A stretch of DNA of 64,000 nucleotides from Theropithecus gelada (taxonomy: Eukaryota > Chordata > Mammalia > Primates > Cercopithecidae), in contig NC_037674.1 of assembly GCF_003255815.1 (NCBI RefSeq), positions 22,370,286 through 22,434,285 on the forward strand, read 5' to 3'. The position numbers and the translations under genes were made by a program. Shown piece by piece: positions 59,071-64,000 of this stretch; position 1 is the first letter of the stretch, and every line of letters starts with the position of its first letter. Under the pieces are notes generated by a model. It did no database searches. It saw only the letters and a list, made by a program, of their open reading frames with translations, and had not been told where the DNA came from.

Positions 59071-59737
59071 TTTATTCTGCAAACTAGGAAACTTATGAAA
59101 GTGATGGGGACACTATTAATAATGATGCCAGGAGAACACTGAGAAACTGAAGATACAACCATGCTACCTATATGCTACTGAATGGAAGAGTAAGAAAATC
59201 ACAATGCCTAGTTGAAAGTTGTAAGCCAAAGGATTTCATTATTTTGAGTTGTTGTAAAATAAAATTCTACTACGAATAGTTTGTTGCATTTACTTCCATT
59301 CTTTTAATATGTAATTTTTCAAAAATACTTGCAATTATAACTTACATGTAATTTTGTATTCAGGATATTTAATTTGACACTTCAAACTGTTTTGCTAATA
59401 TATTAAGAATGCTTTATAAACATTTACAAATTAACACATTATGTTAACATATATGGATTTACCATAATCAACATAACCATAGCCCAGTTATTTATAATTA
59501 TTTAGATTTATGAATAGTGCTCCAGTGAGATTTTCGGCATACATTTTTCATATAGCTTTAACAATCTCCTTAGGATATATTTTTTGATTGCCTCTGGTTA
59601 TATTTTTAATCTTTATTTACAATTTATTCTACTTTTTCTGCTTTAAGCTTACCTTTTGGGGGAGTTTATTCTTTGATCTTGTTAGAACTTGTTTTGGTGT
59701 CTGGTAGATGGGAACAATCATGAATGATGTCATTATT
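59071..59737. other. Unique or very old repeat
   Basis: 59430-59600 has faint resemblance to antisense old LINE wording ('gaatagtgctccagtgagattttcggcatac'), not enough to call. Confidence 0.35.
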
Positions 59738-60165
59738 TGTCTTAGTCTGCTCGAACTGTCATCACAAAATACCACAGAATACCACAGAAATGTATTTTCT
59801 TACGCATCTGGAGGCTGGAAAGTACAGGATCAGGATCTGTGAAGGTTTGCTATCTGGTGAGCGTTCTCTTACAGACAGTCAGGTTCTCTCACTCTGTCCT
59901 CACAATGCAGGGAAAGAGAGTAAGCTCTCTGGTGTCTATGTTATAAGAGAATTGATTCCATCATGAGAACCCTACCCTCATGTCACTCTGTCCTCACATT
60001 GCAGGGAAAGAGAGCAAGCTCTCTGGTGTCTATGTTGTAAGAGAATTAATTCCATCATGAGAACCCTACCCTCATGACATCATCTAAACCTTGTTACTTC
60101 CCAAAGGCCCTGTACCCAAACACCATCACCTAAATTCTGAATTTTGCATTAAATTACATCTATCT
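59738..60165 (-). mobile_element. MLT1-like MaLR LTR (-) with internal duplication
   Basis: Reverse start 'tgtcttagtctgctcgaactgtcatcacaaaatacca', then 'catctggaggctggaaagtac', and near the far end 'ttcccaaaggccctgtacccaaacaccatcacc'. Contains a 94-bp tandem duplication. Confidence 0.75.
59890..60077 (+). repeat. 94-bp tandem duplication in LTR
   Basis: 59890-59983 and 59984-60077 are about 94 percent identical by eye: both run CACTCTGTCCTCACA.TGCAG ... CATCATGAGAACCCTACCCTCATG. Neither unit has an indel. Confidence 0.95.
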
Positions 60166-60189
60166 CATTATAATACTACTCTATTATTT

Positions 60190-60600
60190 AATTGGTAATA
60201 TATGTTGAAGTTTCTGGAGATTATTGTTTTTCTATTAACATGATAAATATAGTAAAGTATTTCCTAACAGTCATCCATTCTTGCTTACTAACATGAACAC
60301 TACTTGATTATGAAGTATGATTTTAATGTGATTGCAACTTTTAATTGTAAGGTATAGTTTTAAAATATTTGCATTAATATTTATTAGTGGGATAGGCCTG
60401 TATTTTATTGTGTGTAGTGTATATGAGAGAGATGAAGGGAAGGGGATGGGAAGAGAACACATGGGTTCAACTTTAGTCAAGTTTAGTATAAATATAATAT
60501 TTATTCATGAATATATTTGGAAGTATTTTTATTTTCTGTTCATGGAAACATTTAAAGCTATAGATTTCTCCTCTCCCTCTCACTGTCACTCTCGCTCTGT
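60190..60600 (-). mobile_element. Old L1M ORF2 fragment (-)
   Basis: The minus-strand frame contains YRPIPLININANILK and IKIILHNQVVFM, matching the L1 RT segment that reads RPISLMNIDAKILN and HDQVGFIPG in copies 1-3. Highly diverged. (CT)n and TGTG tracts lie near 60570-60630. Confidence 0.75.
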
Positions 60601-61399
60601 ATGTGCGTGTGCACACTCATGTATGTGCATGCATCATTTAGCCCTGCTGACTGATATACCTGGTTATTTATGATCAAAAACCAGACATTTACCTAAGAGA
60701 AAAAGTCTTTAGCTGGGATGTCCCTCCAAAGAAGTTGTAGTTTTCTTACGGTTTAGAGGTAGATCCTCTTGGTCCAATCAGACTGAAATGCCTTGAGGCT
60801 AGATTTCAGTTTTTGTGGCAGCTGGTGCATTTTTAGTTTGCCTTTTCAGCTAGGGATTAGCTTGTAGGGGTCTCAATGCCTAGGGAGATTTCTAGGTCCT
60901 CTGTTCCTTGTTGAACTCCATTTTGTCTATCCTTTTGCTGAAAAGTCTGTTTAACTTCCTTTTAGTCGGGTAGCTCCATTTTATGCTAAGCTTCTTAATC
61001 GCTCACCTTCTGCAACTAAAGGATCAGAAAATGCTGTAAAGGAAAAACAAAATGAAATTGTTTTATTTCTACAGGTCCTTTATCAAGCCCTGGCCACCAT
61101 GATAGTCACGAATTCCCATTTTTGTCTAAGGCCTATCAGATTTCTAAAATCTCTGAGCTACCATTTTCTTCTTAGCTATCTGTTCAGCAAATGTATCCAA
61201 ATGAAAGGTTGTGGAGAATGTTGAAATCACTTCAATGTGTTTCTCTTCTTTCGAGACAGACAGTCAAGTTCTGGATGCTTTGATTGCTATCGGAAGCCCT
61301 TAAATAGCTACTTATTTTTAATTAATTTTATCCAGCTTTCATAATTGTTCTTGCCAGGTGGGATGGCTTGATACAAATTAACTTGTCATAGCTAGAATT
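60601..61399. other. Unassigned insertion between L1M pieces
   Basis: Differs in wording and composition from the flanking old L1 and includes 'gttgaactccattttgtctatcc' and 'gggtagctccattttatgc', which hint at ERV-derived sequence. No family assigned. Confidence 0.35.
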
Positions 61400-62350
61400 A
61401 GAAGTGGAAAACTTTAAATAGCATTGAGTTATCAGTACTTTCATGTCTTGATACATTTCTTCTTGAAAATGTTCATGCCTGCTGATTTGTCTGTTTGTTG
61501 AGAGGAGAATGTTCAGAATTTTATATCTTCAACATCTTTTTCTGCATTAATAAGATACTGAGATTTTATAACTCTTGTAGTCATTTTGGTCACTTATATT
61601 TTCATATGGAAAAAATCATATAATCCAGGGTTTCCAATATATTTGTGTAAAATTAGGAAAAGGATCTTATCTGATTATTTGATCAATATCTGTGATTATA
61701 TTTTCATTGCCTTCCAATTTCAATATTTGTTCTCTATTCCTTCTTTATCTGGATTGAGGTTCTGATTAATTATTTTTATGTTGCAAATTGTTTTCACTTT
61801 TTCCACAAAATGAGTTCTTGAGTTTATTTCTTTACTGCATCATTCTATTTTCAAGTCATGAACTTCTGCTTCAATTAAAAAAGAAAAAAACCTCACCATT
61901 TCTGTGAAATTGTTTTGTTCACATTTTATTTTTTTATTTACTGTATAATTAAGTGTGGAATATATAATATTATAAAATACGTAATAATAATAGGGTAAAA
62001 AATACAAAAAGATACAAAAAGTAAGGGGTGTCAATTTAGAAGATTACACTTGCTGATATGGTGAATAAATCTGACCAACTAACCTTCCAGCAATAAAAAC
62101 AAAATTGGAAAACTGGATAAAATATACATGGTAACATATATTAGGTCAGCTTTGTCTGTCTTCAAACAACTATAAATATTGTTCTACCCTTGTTATTTAT
62201 TTATTCTTTTTCATTTTGTTTTGCTTGATTTTTTTCTTATACACTATTTATTTGAGTAAATTTTGAAAATACTTATTCTTCATTTTTGCTGTTTCTAATG
62301 TGGTATATATTTCTCAGATAAAAGATATTTATTTTCTCTTTTATCTTTCC
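61400..62350 (-). mobile_element. Old L1M ORF2 fragment (-), second piece
   Basis: 'ttctttatctggattgaggttctgattaattat', 'aaatgagttcttgagtttatttctttactgcatc' and similar wording resemble antisense L1M ORF2 linker/endonuclease. Limits are uncertain. Confidence 0.5.
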
Positions 62351-62837
62351 CTAAGCTCACACTACATATATTGCATGTATCTTATATCTACGTTAAAACC
62401 TATTTATGTCTTTTTAGGTCACTTACATCAGAGGAGTTGTATTGGTACAGATAGGGGAGTTTGATTTAATGAAATAATGCATTAAAAATTTGTGTTCACT
62501 TTGTGACTCAATGATAGTCAGTGTGGCATGTAATTTTCTTCTGTCTTTTAATGTTATATTGTCTTTGTTGCTTTTCTCTAGCATGAAATATATGTTCAGT
62601 GCTGGTATCTTTTCTATTATTATCTTTGAATGGGACTCATTATTGTCTGAGCTATTTATTAAAATGGTGAAGGAAAAGATCAGTGAAGTAAATTATGTCA
62701 ACAGTATCAATTTAGGTCTGTTTTCCATGAATATTTTCTCAGCAACTGTGGTATTATGATATATATTGGTTTTCATCCACGTTTCCTGGCTTATAACTCC
62801 CCTAACCCTTGTTACAGTCTTTTGTTATAATATTGGG
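62351..62837. other. Unique AT-rich sequence
   Basis: Nothing recognised. Confidence 0.4.
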
Positions 62838-63470
62838 TGTGTTAGGCCTCAGGAGCAGGCCCCTCATCTTCTCATGGCCTTTTTTCATTTTTATGTTCCT
62901 GCCTTTCTGGTTGTGGGTCTTAAGACCATCTCAGGAGAGAGTCCCACCCTATACCCTGGAGGGAGGAATGCTGATATCATGAAACTTCCATGAATATCCA
63001 GGAGGACAGGGTTCCATGAGATTCTGGATAGCTGAACACATGGATGTTCTGGGAGGGTGGCCCGCCCAGGGATGGCATGGAAGCTCTGCTCCCTTTCCCC
63101 ACGCATTGCTCTAAGTGTCTCTTCATCTATATCCTTTGCAATATCCTTTATAATACACCAGTAAATGTAAGTGTTTCTCTGAGTTCTGTGAGCCACTCCA
63201 ACAAATTAATCAAATCCAAAGAGGGGGTCATGAGAACCCCAACTTGAAGCCAGTAGGTCAGAAGTTCAGAGGCCTGGACTTGTGGCTGGTAGGTTGAGGG
63301 TGGGCAGTCTTGGGAACTGAGCCTTCAACCTGTGAGATCTATCTCCAGGTAGACGGTGTAGTGTCAGAACTGAATTAGAGGACACTCAGCTGGTGTCTAC
63401 TGCTTGGTGTATGTATGGAAGAAAAAACCTACACATTTGGTCACAGAAGTCTTCTGTGTTGCTGATTAAT
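62838..63470 (+). mobile_element. Ancient ERV LTR and leader, family not assigned
   Basis: Starts TGTTAGGCCTCAGGAGCAGG. Contains 'agattctggatagctgaacacatgg', 'tgcaatatcctttataatacaccagtaaatgtaagtgtttctctgagttctgtgagcc' (R/poly-A region) and then 'aaccccaacttgaagccagtaggtcagaagttc'. I recognise it as a dispersed human-genome LTR but cannot name it safely. More GC-rich than its surroundings. Confidence 0.55.
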
Positions 63471-64000
63471 CTTTGTGGTGTGAGACTAGAGGAAAAACAC
63501 AGAGTTTTCTCTACACAGCAACTACATAATCTGTGGGAACATCTCTTTTTACACCTAGCCCTACATCTGTCTGGCTACAGTCATTTATCTGGCCTTGGGA
63601 AATGTGACCACAGAATCAGATATACACATGACATTACATAGTAAATTTGCATGTCATTTAAATATCTAGAAAAGTTATAATTTCACCAGGTAAGAAGAAT
63701 ATAAAAAGAACTCTGTCAAGAATCATACAGTAAATAGATTCTTGAATTTAATCTAGTACCTAAACAATCAAAGTAGGGAGGTTAGATATTAAAATCAGGC
63801 TAAAGATAGAGACAACATGGATCTGGAAAATATGAATTGCATGGCCATCTCACTTAGAGTTCACAGGCTTGGGATCTCTATTAACAGAACTTTTACGACG
63901 TTAGAACTTGTTCCCATATTAATGAGGGAAAAACAAACAATTACCCTGAGTATCTGAAGCTCCAGATCCATTTTCCAGTCAAAATCTCTGATAGGTAAAC
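63471..64000. other. Unique sequence
   Basis: Nothing recognised to the window end. Confidence 0.4.

Overview
This is a non-coding stretch of a primate genome. It is rich in Alu elements, three near-full-length L1 elements, THE1/MST-type LTRs and ancient MIR, L2 and L1M remnants. The L1 open reading frames are of catarrhine type but do not match the human L1HS/L1PA2 wording I know. Together with an unfamiliar young class II (betaretrovirus-type) solo LTR, this makes an Old World monkey the best guess. That species call is inference. I found no host protein-coding exon, tRNA gene, rRNA gene, CRISPR array or prokaryotic gene.

Layout. 1-1353: unique sequence with a MIR and a (TTTC)n tract. 1371-6575: L1 copy 1 (+), with an intact 338-residue ORF1 and a broken ORF2. 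7290-8560: old L1 (-) split by an Alu. 9486-9781: Alu. 9795-15620: a nest, in which an old L1 (+) holds a solo LTR (+), which holds an LTR8-like ERV1 provirus (-) with a readable tRNA-Leu primer-binding site, which holds an Alu. 15621-20486: mostly unique sequence and L1M fragments. 20487-26411: L1 copy 2 (+), full length at its 5' end. 26511-29370: THE1-like LTR and old L1. 30640-33420: L1M and an ERVL pol remnant. 33724-45889: unique sequence with an Alu monomer, L2, MIRs, HAL1/L1M and MaLR LTRs. 45890-55390: MST LTR with Alu, a Tigger-type element, then an L1M (+) split first by a class II solo LTR and then by an MLT1-like LTR (-). That LTR is itself split by L1 copy 3 (-) and an Alu that use the same target site. 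55391-64000: AT-rich sequence with MIRs, a ~42-bp minisatellite, an MLT1-like LTR carrying a 94-bp tandem duplication, L1M (-) pieces and an unassigned LTR.

The only coding capacity is retroelement-derived. L1 copy 1 ORF1 is the one long intact frame. All three ORF2 copies carry frameshifts, stops, gaps or a changed catalytic residue, so none is expected to move on its own. Two runs of N (3453 and 24094-24103) sit inside L1 ORF2 and, by comparison between copies, hide about 917 and 277 bp, so these are assembly gaps rather than biology. The window shows layered transposon history more than any new biological system. The points most worth checking are the class II solo LTR, the doubly used L1/Alu target site, the conflicting shared mutations among the three L1s, and the perfect hairpin in the ERV1 provirus. 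Repeat family names are from memory of consensus sequences, not from a database search.
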